Below are positions 1-10,734 of a DNA stretch of 64,000 nt, in pieces. Numbering within the stretch: position 1 is the stretch's first letter; each line of letters opens with the position of its first letter. The position numbers and the translations under genes are program-made. The DNA comes from Kalaharituber pfeilii (lineage: Eukaryota; Ascomycota; Pezizomycetes; Pezizales; Pezizaceae). Below the pieces are notes generated by a model. That model searched no databases. It saw nothing but the letters and a program-made list of their open reading frames with translations, and was not told the origin of the DNA. Location: positions 248,001-312,000 of the forward strand of contig WHUZ01000045.1 in assembly GCA_015179045.1 (NCBI GenBank). The letters are read 5' to 3'.

Positions 1-663
1 GCATATCTACAAACAGGAATAACGCACACATATCCTATTCATATATATATCTTCATCACACTTCAATTCTCTTGAAATCTGATTCGGAGTTTCAATCTGA
101 ATTAAGAATCATAAGCATCATAATAGCTTTTCCGTCGCTCCTAATCTCTTGTTGTATTACAGCTCGTTGACTAAAACGGGGCATGTTGCAGCGTATGCGG
201 TGATGTGTAGAGGCATACTCGCTGGTCCAAAAAACGGCTGACTAATTGTGTGGAGATAGTTCATAGCACAGACTAATGAATTTCAGAAGGGTAAAAAGGG
301 GTGCCTCACGACACCTGCCTAGTTCGGCTGGCGTATTTTTCTCTACTACTTTATGGTAGTCACCCCCAGTTGTTCGTCGACAGCCCCTACTATAAATGAA
401 ATAAAGAAATAGCATGACATACTCATAGAACAATAAATTAACATTCCGTGCGTCGCCGTTCCACCCACTCCTCTGTAAATAACAGTTGGAGATCATACAA
501 CCACCGTACAGACCTTGAATGAGAGGAATGCTCCAGCTGGGCTTGCCACGAGTACGCGATAAAAGTATGTATGTACTCATCGACTTCATCCCATACGTAG
601 CACCAATGCTGCCATAAACCCGCCTAATGCTGCTACTATCCGCGCTCCGCCGCCCCCTGCCGT
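1..663. other. Intergenic, no gene seen
   Basis: Downstream flank of the secreted-protein gene that lies on the minus strand. Open frames here run antisense or past the stop of that gene and show no domain, signal peptide or compositional signal. No repeat or transposon end was recognised. Confidence 0.5.
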
Positions 664-1405
664 CTAGTTTCTCCACAATATCACCTCCACTCCCCTCGGC
701 GGCACCACCACACCCTGCTCCACATTCGTCCACCTCAAAAGCCACACTCCATCCTTACCATCGTCTCGTGGGAAAACGTACCATGTCCCGTACCCTCTGG
801 TACCCTCGCCTTCATCATAATCGAGTGCAGGCCCACCGCAGTGCGCACCGCAGCCACGGCCTGTAGCGGTAAAGTTCGTGTACAGCACATTTGCAATCTA
901 AGGTTTTTTTCCGTCAATACTGACAAGGGGATTGGGAAACAAAAGTTAATGCGTAGCGAAGGAATACGCACCTTGGGAATACCAGGTCCGTACCGGAGTG
1001 CAAAATGGCCGATGAAACGCTTAGGAGGATGGCTCCCACAACTGTGACTCACAGGATACAGGGGGAAGAGGTATCCCCAGGCATTATCGTCTTGTTTGCG
1101 GAGGAACCCTTCTGGCATAGGGTCGAGATACTAGTTTTTTTTCCGTTGACATTAATTTTAGACCAACTTGAAAGCAAAGCTCAGCGTACGCTATTAAACC
1201 CTTGCCAACCCTGGGTTGCATTGACAATAACATCACCTGTGGTGAGGTCCAGCTCGACATAATGGTTAAAAATGGGCCCGGGTGGTGGGAAGCGGTAGTC
1301 ATTCCATGCCCGGAGACGAAAGGGGAAAATAGTGCCACCTTGTGCAATGGCAGTGGAGAGGAAGAGGAGGAAGGCGACGAAGACGTGTGCGTTAACGGCC
1401 ATCAT
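664..1405 (-). CDS. Secreted protein of unknown family, three exons, about 202 aa
   Basis: Read on the minus strand as three exons: 1405-1190, 1130-972 and 897-664. The introns (1131-1189, 59 nt; 898-971, 74 nt) have GTACGC and GTGCGT donors and TAG acceptors. Both are phase 0 and joining them keeps one frame to a TAG stop. The N-terminus has paired Met, a short hydrophobic core (VFVAFLLFLSTAIA) and an AQ-G cleavage-like site, typical of a signal peptide. The mature part is rich in W, Y, G and P, has N-x-S/T sites and few cysteines (C-GAH-C near the C-terminus). Export to the cell exterior is inferred. I do not recognise a family. A gene with no neighbours of related function; it is isolated among repeats. 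The splice model is hand-made but the continuous frame over three exons supports it. Confidence 0.72.
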
Positions 1406-2588
1406 AGTTGTGTGGAGGTCAAGTGCTTGCTGTGGTGTGGGTCACTGGCGAAGACGGGTCGGGCACTCGTGAAAGGGACGGTATTTAAGAACACAGTTTC
1501 GCTCGGACCATTACGAGCAATTTTCAAATGGCAATACTTTCCCATTGCCATATCGGGAGCCTGGGACATACACTGCTCGGCAGGTGGGCTCCATTGGTTC
1601 ATGCAACTAACGTAGAAACAATCCTGTACATAGTGAGATTTTGCTGAACAAATCACGTTGAACACAGTTACGAGATATTGCTTGTGTATTACAAAAGGTC
1701 AATTTTTCCGCACGCTGGTAATCTATTTTTTTGTCAGTACTGTTACATCATTGACGTTCCTGCAAGGATTGGGATTGGATTGGGTTACAGGTCCGGGTGT
1801 TGAGGATCATTCGTACTTAATAGTAACATTACATCAGGCTGCTGTTTGATTACCTAGAATTGGGGAGTTGAATTCCCGGATGTTGCAGCCACGGGATGCT
1901 GGAACCACAAAAATTGAATACTGCAAACACCTGCAGATTTCCATTTAGTATTTTTTTGTTTATTATTATCACGTAACACTACTTGCCACTATTCGCTATG
2001 CCTGGGCTGCACCCTCTATCGGAACGGGAAAAACAAAACAAACAAAGAAAAGCTACTAAACACTCTCTGCTATAGAGACTGGAGCCGATCACCCAGACGT
2101 ATCTATTCGTCCGTCTCTTTCTGCTCCTCTCCTCTCTTACTCCCAGCTGCAGTTCCTCTATCCCTGTTGAAAAATACGAGCTGAAGCGTCGCGCATGCAA
2201 GACACAAGCTGATACGGGACACAAGCTGACATTGTCGTCATGATCAGCTGTTGCTGCACATGTCGTTTCCTTGGAATAATATTTACAGCTCGCAGCTCTC
2301 GGCACATTACCGTTGTTAAGCTGATTTGAGCCTCATGTCTTGGCTGACCAACTTGGTAAACTCATACTCGTGACCATAACGTCACACAATCTGTGTATAG
2401 GTAATCATTTTCTTGTATCATGTTCGGTCCCAATCAATCAATAAGTGCTCTACTGCACTGCCACCAACTCATTTTACAAAAATCTCACTCATAGAGGGAC
2501 CGTTACGCCCTCGAAGAGGATGTATGGATACATGAGCAGGGTGTGTGCGAAATCGGATGTCCAGATTGTTTGTAGTCTGAACTAAAGT
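1406..2588. other. Intergenic, no gene seen
   Basis: Presumed promoter side of the minus-strand secreted gene, followed by low-information sequence. The open frames at 1202-1615, 1658-1849 and 1979-2305 have no recognisable domain. No transposon end was identified. Confidence 0.4.
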
Positions 2589-3095
2589 ATGCCGAGGAAC
2601 CACGTTAGGTGTTGTTTAGTGGGTTGGGCACACATGATGAGCTTTGCTCGGACTTTAAGCTTTCGTCCGAGGAAAGGTGCTTTGGTTTTTCGGCGAGCTC
2701 GTGAATATACTCGAGGTCCCTTACCCTACAGACCACTCCTTTTGAATGCGACCATAGTCAGAGTTTCCAGCTTGCTATATGTAGAGGCATATAAATGCCC
2801 CATTGAAAACCTAGGCGACGATGGTAGCTCAAAACTTAAATTCTACTCTATTGTATATGATCCGAGTATTGAGCTGACTGAACAGTACCTGCTAATGGCA
2901 AAGCTTCCGAAGCTCATCATTGCTCTTTCAATCGCACATATCCTATATGAGGCCTGGTTGCTCCATTGGCGGCTTTCCTGCGCATCAAACGAAGAAAGGG
3001 AATGTATACGAACCGCAATGAGCCTCTCACCCATTCATGGCGTATGGTACTGGCGGCGTGGGAGCAGAGATGTGCTGCTGACGGTACGTCCCAAC
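2589..3095 (+). other. Weak open frame of unknown status
   Basis: An ATG-initiated frame of about 169 codons runs up to a LINE A micro-insertion at 3096, where the poly(T) and hairpin end it. A hydrophobic patch (LIIALSIAHILYEAWLL) lies in the second half. Nothing matches a family I know. It may be chance or the remains of a gene broken by the insertion. Confidence 0.2.
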
Positions 3096-3161
3096 TTTTT
3101 TTTTTTTTTTTTTTTTTTTTTATTTCATTAATCGCGTGCCGCCCTATGGGCTATGGCGATG
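3096..3161 (-). mobile_element. LINE A micro-insertion (hairpin tail plus poly(A))
   Basis: Only the complete 3-prime hairpin and poly(A) tract of family A are present, in reverse orientation. Flanks acgtcccaac (3086-3095) and acgtgccaac (3162-3171) look like a target-site duplication with one mismatch. The 5-prime boundary is the base of the hairpin (AUCGC paired with GCGAU). Confidence 0.8.
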
Positions 3162-3482
3162 ACGTGCCAACTTTGGCCGCTCCTGGTTCTAGGGGGCTGC
3201 TATTCTTTAGTCAGCCGGCGTCTGTCTGCCAACGTGGAGAGGGAGAATCAGTGTATGATGAGTGCTAATCGAACCTGCCAATCAGCAAAAAGTAACTTCG
3301 TTCACCAACTGTGTCATGCTCTGTCTCTCCTTTACCAGAAACTGGTATGTAGCAGGCAAAAGGGTCCATTGAAATGCTGAAACACGGTGCGTAAACTCTG
3401 AGGCCTCACCAGCACGGGGTCGTTGCATTTATGCGCAAGAGTGAACTTGAATATGCACTATGATACAAAATTACTATGGCGG

Positions 3483-3763
3483 TAGTGAGCGGCACGAGCC
3501 GAGCCAGCTCGAGCTTAAGACAGCCAAGATCACACTAGTGTTTCTCTTGACAGTTCGCTAAAATGCTCAGCCAGCGCAGGGTTTCATAAACTTGCAGCAG
3601 GAGTAAATGTAGAAGAAATACTGAATTTAGCGGATAGCGGCGAGGAGTATGAAGCTGTAGAATAGTTTAGATTAGTTATCGAAATCGTGTAATCAAGGCT
3701 CGCTGGCTCGAGCCCACCTTCTATTTGACGAGCTCGGCTCGAGCTACCTCGTGCCGCTCACTA
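3483..3763 (+). mobile_element. hAT-type MITE, copy 1
   Basis: A 281-bp non-coding element with inverted ends TAGTGAGCGGCACGAG and CTCGTGCCGCTCACTA, rich in AGCTCGAG palindromes near both ends. It is the same family as 27876-28174, in opposite orientation. The flanks (tatggcgg on the left, taatggcgg a few bases to the right) suggest a decayed duplication. Classification follows the clean 8-bp duplication of the other copy. It has no coding capacity. Confidence 0.7.
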
Positions 3764-4224
3764 TATAGTAATGGCGGAGAGTAAAACGTACCCTCCTGCT
3801 GGGAGTAGCGGGGAGTAAGTCATTCCGCCAACGCTTAAATTCGACATTTAAAGGTGCACTTGTGCATATAAACATACTCCCCACCACTTTATGAGGTGAG
3901 TAAAAATATACACCTCAAATGTGCATAGGAGTAGCTGCCCCGACGTGGAGTGCAAATGTACCTGTATCATTTGAATCTCCTCTTTCCTCATCACCACACT
4001 GTGGAACCTATCACCAAGTCTTGGCATGCTCAGCAGAAACCCGATCGGGAGATGACCACGTGATTATTAGTTTCTTCTAGATACAGAACAAAGCAGGGGC
4101 AATCCAGCAGAAGTTTGGTTCGCCAACCTCGATCTGGGGTAAAGTGGCTGAGCTAGGTGTATTCTGGTACGCTGGGAGTGTACGTAGAGTGGGTAGATAG
4201 ATTTCTCACCTGACCCGAGTATTT
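3764..4224. other. No gene seen
   Basis: Non-coding sequence between the MITE and the nested LINE B tails. No repeat or domain was recognised. Confidence 0.4.
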
Positions 4225-4365
4225 AGGTCCCTGCCATGCCCTGCCATGCTGCCATGGCGAACTCTGCAAGCGGGGTTACGTGAAGTAACCCCCAAAAAAA
4301 AAAGGTCCCTGCCATAGGCTTGCTGCTTGTATGCGAGGATGTACGAACAAAAAAAATAAAATGTC
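4225..4365 (+). mobile_element. Degenerate LINE B tail carrying a nested B micro-insertion
   Basis: The outer unit is a worn LINE B 3-prime end (the ggtccctgccatagg region, hairpin and A-rich tail ending about 4360). Inside it sits a micro-B at about 4238-4302, flanked by aggtccctgccat at 4225-4237 and 4303-4315. The 13-bp repeat is part of the outer tail and was duplicated by the inner insertion, which gives the order of events. Confidence 0.7.
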
Positions 4366-4511
4366 ACTACTCATATCCTAAGAATTGACTCAGTGAGCAT
4401 GCGGATGATAATTTTATATATTCTACCGTGATCTGGCTTCACTTTCAACCCTCCTGAGGCCTATTTGCACTCACAGGAATTTTTTTGTTGTGGCATCTGG
4501 AAAATCCCCAG

Positions 4512-4540
4512 TATCTCGGTTATGCATAATATTTTAGTAC
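4512..4540 (-). repeat. Decayed terminal motif of the CCGGGATATTGCGCA element
   Basis: The string tatctcggttatgcataa followed by tattttagtac matches the right end of the 43510-46119 element with several C-to-T or G-to-A differences. This is a relic of another copy, and the transitions are RIP-like. No full element could be outlined around it. Confidence 0.4.
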
Positions 4541-4887
4541 AGGAACACTAGCATGTGGCCACCTCGCGACCGCGAGGGTGAGTGTAGGTGTAGCGGTAGT
4601 GGATAAGGGACCCGTAAATTCGGCGTCAAGTGACTGTACACTCTTTACCAGTTCCATGACCGTACAATCTCGTTTCTCTGCATTTATTCATATCAGTATA
4701 TTCTCATTGTTATTTATAATATCACGTAATCCCACTCCTGCATCCAGGGAGCTCTAGTATTAATTTTATATATTTTGTGGAGTATAATGCTAATAATTGT
4801 AGAACCTATGGATAGCGAAACCCTCGTTACAGCCCATAAACTCTACCTAAATTCCGGTTAATATCTACCCACAATGATATTGCTCAG
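4541..4887. other. No gene seen
   Basis: AT-rich sequence between the decayed terminal motif and the coding remnant. Nothing recognisable. Confidence 0.35.
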
Positions 4888-5152
4888 ATGTCCAGCATAT
4901 GCCCTTTTAGGTGTACCCAGCTTTATTATCCGCCCTATAGACCCACGTATAAATGCTATGCAAGTGAGGATATTAACAGGTATAAGGTGATTTTTTATTT
5001 TTTTTTATTTTTTTTATCTCATTAATCGCTTGCCGCCCTGGTATAAGGTGATTAAGAAGTTACAAAAGGATATAATTAATACACCTGGAATGATGGAAAG
5101 AGTATATAAGAAAGTGGAAGAATTGAAGGCTGAGGGTGATGATGAAGAGTAG
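4888..5152 (+). pseudogene. Coding remnant interrupted by a LINE A micro-insertion
   Basis: Omitting the insert at 4993-5039 and one duplication copy leaves a continuous frame that ends in a charged, Lys/Glu-rich stretch (RVYKKVEELKAEGDDEE) and a TAG stop. Both sides stay in the same frame, and the C-terminal composition looks coding. No family is recognised, and the upstream part fades into sequence with no clear start. It is the C-terminal remnant of an unidentified gene or element ORF. Confidence 0.35.
4993..5039 (-). mobile_element. LINE A micro-insertion truncated at the hairpin apex
   Basis: About 24 nt of tail (the 3-prime arm of the hairpin up to AGGGCGGC) plus an interrupted poly(A). 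It is bounded by a perfect 14-bp duplication, ggtataaggtgatt, at 4979-4992 and 5040-5053. The break coincides with the hairpin loop. Confidence 0.88.
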
Positions 5153-5229
5153 ACATAGCTATCGCTATCTATAGAGTGCTTGCGATTTAAAAAACAGAAA
5201 GGGTGGGGAATGGAGCCGGAGTCAGTAGG
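5153..5229. other. Short spacer
   Basis: Unique-looking sequence between the coding remnant and the satellite. Confidence 0.3.
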
Positions 5230-6239
5230 TACTGTAGAAGCCGATGATTATAACCTTTAGCAGGTGCCCCTTTATCACCCCGCCATACTGTACCAGTCCA
5301 GCGCATTCTCATTTTGCCCCATCTCACACCATCGAGAGTAATCTGCCATACCTGTAAAATTGTAAATTGAGCGCATTTTGGCATATCTCGTACCATCAAA
5401 GCAGGTCTTGTTGTATCTGTCAAATTAAGCCATACCGCCTCACTTTGCACCATAGAAAGGGGCCAGCCTTAACTGTGAATTGAGCTCATTTTACCATGTT
5501 CCACGCTGCCAGGTGGGTCCTGCCGTACCTGTCAAATTTGGCTCATTCTGCGGTTCTCACATTGTGGAAAGAGTCCGGTGATACTTGTCAACTTGAGCTC
5601 ATTCTCCCTCATCTCACGCCATCGAAAGGAAGCTGTCATACCCTGTTAAATTGAGCTCATTCTGCCTCATCTCACACCATCGAGAGAGACTGCCATTCCT
5701 ATTGAATTCGGCTCATTCTGCTGCATCTCACATTATTGAGGAGCTGTCATGCCTGTCAAATTCTGCTCGCCCTGCTGTATCTCATGTTGGCAAGAGAGAT
5801 CTACCAATCCCTGTCAAATTCGGCTTATTCTGCTGCATCTCCCAGGCTGAAATAGACCTGCTATACCTGTCAAATTTGACTCTCGTTCTGCAGCATCTTG
5901 TGCTATCGAATAACTATCAAATTGTGCTCATTCTACTATATCTCATAATGCGAAAAGAGTCCTATTATACCTGTCAAATTTGGCTCACTCTGCTACTCTC
6001 CTGTGGAAAGGTGCTACTATACCTATCAAATTGAGTTCCGTTTTACTACATCTCACGCTGGTAAGAGAGGGAAATTTGGCTCATTCTTTTGTATCTCGTG
6101 CCGTAGAAGAGTCTTGCCATACCTATATACTTGTTAAAGTTAGTTTATTCTACTGTATCTTATATTGTCAAGGGAGACCTACACACCGGTCCAATTGAGT
6201 TCATTTTGCTGCATCTCGTGCTATCAAGAGAGACCTACT

Positions 6240-6292
6240 CTTTTTTTTTTAATTTCACGTAACTCCGCTTGCAGCTATTCGCCATGGCAGGG
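6240..6292 (-). mobile_element. Micro-B insertion within the satellite
   Basis: A complete B hairpin plus poly(A), reverse orientation, between two copies of caagagagacctact (6225-6239 and 6293-6307). It begins exactly at the hairpin base (CCCTGCC). Confidence 0.9.
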
Positions 6293-6675
6293 CAAGAGAG
6301 ACCTACTATACCTGTCAAATTCAGCTCATTCTGCTGCTCTTACGCTATGGAAAGAGTCCTGTAATACTTGTTAACTTGAGCTCATTCGGCCACATCTTGC
6401 GCCATTGAGAGAAAGCTGTCATACCTTATAAATTGAGCTTATTCTGCCTCATTTTTCCCTGTCAAGGTCATATCTGTCAACTTGACCACATCTTACGCCA
6501 TTGAGGGAGACTGTTATACCTATTAAATTCGGCTTATTCTGCTGCATCTCACACCATTGAGGAGCTATCATACCTGTAAAGTGCCTGTAAAATTCGGCTC
6601 ATTTTGCTGCATCTTGCGAGGTAATATAGACCTACCATACCTATCACATTTGACTCGTTCTGCTGCATGTCGCAC

Positions 6676-6830
6676 TATTGAGGAGCTGCCGTGCCTGTCG
6701 AATTGAGGAGCTGTCATGCCTGTCAAATTGAAGAGCTGTCGTGCCTATCAAATTGAGGAGCTGTCGTGCCTGTTAGATTGAGGAGCTGTCGTGCCTGTTA
6801 AATTGAGGAGCTGTTGTGCCTGTCAAAGTA
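6676..6830. repeat. 29-bp tandem sub-array in the satellite
   Basis: About five units of attgaggagctgtcgtgcct plus gtcaa, a local expansion of one half of the satellite unit. Units differ by single bases, so it is younger than the surrounding array. Confidence 0.75.
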
Positions 6831-7240
6831 CCTGTCAAATTCGGCTCATTTTGCTGCATCTCCCGGGGTGAAATGGACCTACCATACCTGTCAAATTTGA
6901 CTCGTTCTGCTGCACCTCACACCATTGAGGAGCTGTCGTGCCTGTCAAAGTGCCTATCAAATTCAGCTCATTTTGCTGTATCTCGCGAGGTGAAATGGAC
7001 CTACCATACCTGTCAAATTTGACTTGTTCAGCTGCATCTCGTGCCATCCAATACCAGTCAAATTGTACTCTTATACCTGTTAAATTCAGCTCACTCTGTT
7101 CCTATTGTGCTATGGAAAGTTGCTGCTGTACCTGTCAAATTGAACTCGTTATGCTTCATCTCCTGATAGTGAGAGAGATATATCATACCTATAAAATTTG
7201 GCTCATTCTTCTGTATCTTATGCCGAGTATGTTGAGGTTC

Positions 7241-7480
7241 TGGAGAATGTGAACATTTCACATAAAGGGATTGCAGTGATAGATACGGCCAATTGCAACT
7301 CCTCATTGTCATGGTGTCTATTTCCGTGAAGGTTGATTCCATACGAAATGTGATGGAAACTCTTGATATAGGTATTGTCGGGTGTTTGGCATATTCCACA
7401 TTAATATGTGCCTTATGACGAAGGTTCAGGGGTATGTTGAGGTTCAGGAGTATGTGAACATTTCACTCAGTACGTTGATA
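7241..7480. other. No gene seen; short direct repeat
   Basis: A segment beginning ttgaggttctgg and ending gtgaacatttcac near 7222-7262 recurs in altered form at 7438-7468, just before the 83-bp array. No coding signal. Confidence 0.4.
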
Positions 7481-7729
7481 TGGTATTCGCGGTTGTCGCC
7501 AAGGTCTTTTTTGACAGGGGTTCGGTGTACGCCAAGAGGGATGTAACTCAGTACTATAATAGATGGTATTCGCGGTTGTCGCCAAGGTCTTTTTTGACAG
7601 GGGTTCGGTGTACGCCAAGAGGGATGTAACTCAGTACTATAATAGATGGTATTCGCGGTTGTCGCCAAGGTCTTTTTTGACAGGGGTTCGGTGTACGCCA
7701 AGAGGGATGTAACTCAGTACTATAATAGA
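7481..7729. repeat. Three tandem 83-bp repeats
   Basis: The units start with tggtattcgcggttgtcgcc at 7481, 7564 and 7647, and are virtually identical. The array directly precedes the foldback element. The minus-strand open frame over it is produced by the repeat. Confidence 0.9.
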
Positions 7730-7783
7730 TACAGTGCTATGTTGCAGATCTTAAGCTGTTACTAACCATGTAGTGTCATAGAG

Positions 7784-9654
7784 CGTGCCCGATGTGGTAA
7801 CGATCTGCCCCCCTGTAACGATCCGCTCTCTGGGCACTCCTCGTCATGCATTCCTCACTCTACTACTTTTATTTGAATATATTGCAACTATAGAAATTGC
7901 TTAACATTATACCAATTTGACATCGCTGAATCAGAATTTGCTATCATAATGAGGAAAAAATCAAAATTCCAATATTTACAACTGAATCTATCATTATTTA
8001 CCTAAGTTGAGTCCTCCCTGTATATAGTATAGCTCAACATTCTCGAAATCAGAAAAATTATATAGAAAACTAGTAATTCTCATCCATCTAGGGCTGGTCT
8101 TTTTATTAAAAGTCAATATTGCATATACAGATCATGTGGGATGCAGTGCACCTTCAATTGTATAGAAGTAGTTTATGTTCCTGAGCTAATCTCCATACCT
8201 TGATCTGACCTTCAGTGTTCCTAGACTCCTCAAGTGATTCAGGAATACCGGGACTTGAAGTTGTAGTAGTTGAAGCACTAGGAGTGGTAACAGTAACTCC
8301 TTCTGAGGTGCCAGGTATGACAGAAGAGACGTATGGCTCAAATCTGCTATTGGAACCTTCTTCTACCCACCCCCCCTTCTAGTATTCAGACCCTCCTATC
8401 TCATGAACTAAAGATCTTTCCCAGCCCCAGCCTTGCATGTGAGTTCCTCTATGGTGTCTTTTTGTAACTTGTTCAGCTGCAGCCATCTCTCTCTATTTTC
8501 GTTCTTCTTTTGCCTTGCTGTCATGGGTCACCTCGGGTGGCCGATAGAGCGTATATGCGACGTATGCGAAATGCGACAGCAAATATATGGGATGCAGGTG
8601 CGTATTGCTAAATGAGCTATGCAGAGGACTAGTAAACGTCACTAGTCAAGTGTTTTTTCACTGATCTGGTGGGATGCGGTTCTCTACCCAAGACGCCCAA
8701 GACGTTATATTCACTCACTTCCTCCTAAGCCGCCTCGAGCTGAAGTTAAAGCAATACTGGAAATAGAAGGAAAAAATAGTAGGAGATGTCGAAAAGGAAA
8801 CAGAGAGTACCAGCGAAGGTCAGAAAGGAGGAAGAGAAACTTCAGAAGGTGCTAAAATAGTTTAGGATAAGAAAGAAGCCGCTGATATGCAAAGTAGTTA
8901 GCAGCGATGGATCGAGAAAGTAAGGCAAAAGAAGAACGAAAATAGAGAGAGATGGCTGCAGCTGAACAAGTTACAAAAAGACACCATAGAGGAACTCACA
9001 TGCAAGGCTGGGGCTGGGAAAGATCTTTAGTTCATGAGATAGGAGGGTCTGAATACTAGAAGGGGGGGTGGGTAGAAGAAGGTTCCAATAGCAGATTTGA
9101 GCCATACGTCTCTTCTGTCATACCTGGCACCTCAGAAGGAGTTACTGTTACCACCCCTAGTGCTTCAACTACTACAACTTCAAGTCCCGGTATTCCTGAA
9201 TCACTTGAGGAGTCTAGGAACACTGAAGGTCAGATCAAGGTATGGAGATTAGCTCAGGAACATAAACTACTTCTATACAATTGAAGGTGCACTGCATCCC
9301 ACATGATCTGTATATGCAATATTGACTTTTAATAAAAAGACCAGCCCTAGATGGATGAGAATTACTAGTTTTCTATATAATTTTTCTGATTTCGAGAATG
9401 TTGAGCTATACTATATACAGGGAGGACTCAACTTAGGTAAATAATGATAGATTCAGTTGTAAATATTGGAATTTTGATTTTTTCCTCATTATGATAGCAA
9501 ATTCTGATTCAGCGATGTCAAATTGGTATAATGTTAAGCAATTTCTATAGTTGCAATATATTCAAATAAAAGTAGTAGAGTGAGGAATGTATGACGAGGA
9601 GTGCCCAGAGAGTGGATCGTTACAGGGGGGCAGATCGTTACCACTTCGGGCACG
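7784..9654. mobile_element. Foldback element with 733-bp inverted arms
   Basis: The left arm (7784-8516) and right arm (8922-9654) are the same length and nearly identical inverted copies; I saw about five mismatches. They are separated by a 405-bp spacer. The tips read cgtgcccgaWgtggtaacg and contain a repeated GTAACGATC motif. The right arm and spacer carry fragments that look like worn coding sequence (Lys/Gln-rich, then Ser/Thr-rich) with stops. No transposase is recognised and I found no convincing target duplication. A read-through transcript would fold into a 733-bp duplex. The near identity points to recent origin or gene conversion between arms. Confidence 0.85.
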
Positions 9655-10112
9655 TTAGCACTGGTAACATCATTGCTACTATTGCCTAATTAATTCGTCA
9701 TTTGAGATATATTCTGTGAGATATGCCTGACATTTGGGTGTTCGCGAGGGTGCAAAACCGACGCCAAGGTGCCCAGCGTTACCGGTGCACGTACATCGTT
9801 ACCCATACGGTACTGGTACAGCATGATACTAACAGCCTCGGTGCCATATGCACCTCATAGAAACGCACTATGGTTGGGGACATCTGTACGCGGAGTGGGG
9901 CGGACATTTGGCTTGATGACTAAGCACTAGTTATGTAGTAATTACATGCACTGTTCTACCCCCTTTCAAACTGTCGCATCGATTTGGTTTCCTTCCACTT
10001 GCTCACCCCACCGCCCTGCTACTCCCACTGCTGCTCCCCCCATACCAGTTAGACCTCCACTGCATACTGCTCCTCATATACTTGCATATACCTGTTGCAT
10101 CGGTCGCAAATA

Positions 10113-10240
10113 TCAGTCGTACATATCGGTCGCTCAATCAGTCACTCAATCGGTCGCTCAATCGGTCGCTTAATCGGTCGCTCCATCAGTCGTTCAATTC
10201 GTCGCTTAATCCGTTGCTCAATCGGTCGCTTAAATCGGTC
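10113..10240 (+). repeat. 12-bp minisatellite inside the transposon
   Basis: About ten units of the type tcaatcggtcgc with point changes. In another frame it encodes a Ser-Leu-Asn-Arg repeat. It separates the 5-prime part of the element from the transposase remnant; copy 2 (49478-50425) has only the beginning of this array. Confidence 0.8.
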
Positions 10241-10263
10241 CTGCAACCTGTTCACCCACCCTG

Positions 10264-10734
10264 AAGCCAAAAGGTATTCGTCAAGTGCTGAAAGAACGAG
10301 GATTTTGGAAAAGCCATCGATCAGATGGGTTTGCTTTTCTTCTGAAATGTCCAACTTCTCATGACCGCAATGGTTGTACACCAAATCTCATTGGAGGTTG
10401 TTGTGCACGAACTTTACATTCTCAGCAGCCTGACTTTATGCAGCAAAAAGGCTGGTTAGAAGAAGAATTAGAAGCTGCTGGTCAACAGGTAATTTTCTGT
10501 CCTAAATTTCATTGTGAACTTAATTTTATTGAGCGTTATTGGTGTTCTGTCAAGTATTATTTACGAGAAAACTGTTCTTATTCATTTGATGGTTTACGAG
10601 ATACTCTTCCTTTAGCATTACATTCTGTTTCTTCCGCATCTATTAATCGTTTTTATTATTATTGTTTACGTACTATTGATGCATATAATGAAGGGTTAAT
10701 CTATGGTACTAAAGAGTTTCATTCACATATATAA
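10264..10734 (+). pseudogene. Transposase C-terminal half, DDE superfamily (Tc1/IS630-like)
   Basis: An open frame without its own start begins after a stop at about 10261. It reads KPKGIRQVLKERGFW, then a Cys-Cys pair (GGCCARTL) and a QPDFMQQKGWLEEELEAAG segment. The block FCPKFHCELNFIERYWCSVK resembles the third acidic-residue region of DDE transposases, where E follows N-F-I. It ends with a Y-rich C-terminus (RTIDAYNEGLIYGTKEF). This arrangement is common in fungal transposases of the Tc1/IS630 type. The N-terminal DNA-binding domain and the first aspartate are missing, so the protein should be inactive. It ends just before the AT-rich 3-prime part of the element. Confidence 0.75.

Larger units (their letters stand above)
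5230..7240. repeat. Degenerate satellite, unit about 55-62 bp
   Basis: Roughly thirty diverged units share the core cctgtcaaattygg-ctcattctgctgcatctc and a variable cac-cattgaggagctg part. Measured spacings between cores include 61, 57, 55 and 54 bp. The long open frames within (for example 5651-6034) are a by-product of the repeat and are not genes. A longer duplication of about 120 bp lies at 6816-7030, and a 29-bp sub-array at 6676-6830. Confidence 0.85.

Noticed and set aside
5651..6374. Series of open frames that look like Cys/Leu/Ser-rich proteins
   Set aside because: They are translations of the degenerate satellite; frames persist because the unit lacks stops in that phase.
8433..9290. 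Protein gene inside the foldback element
   Set aside because: Coding-like words are interrupted by stops, and the same sequence is present inverted in the other arm.
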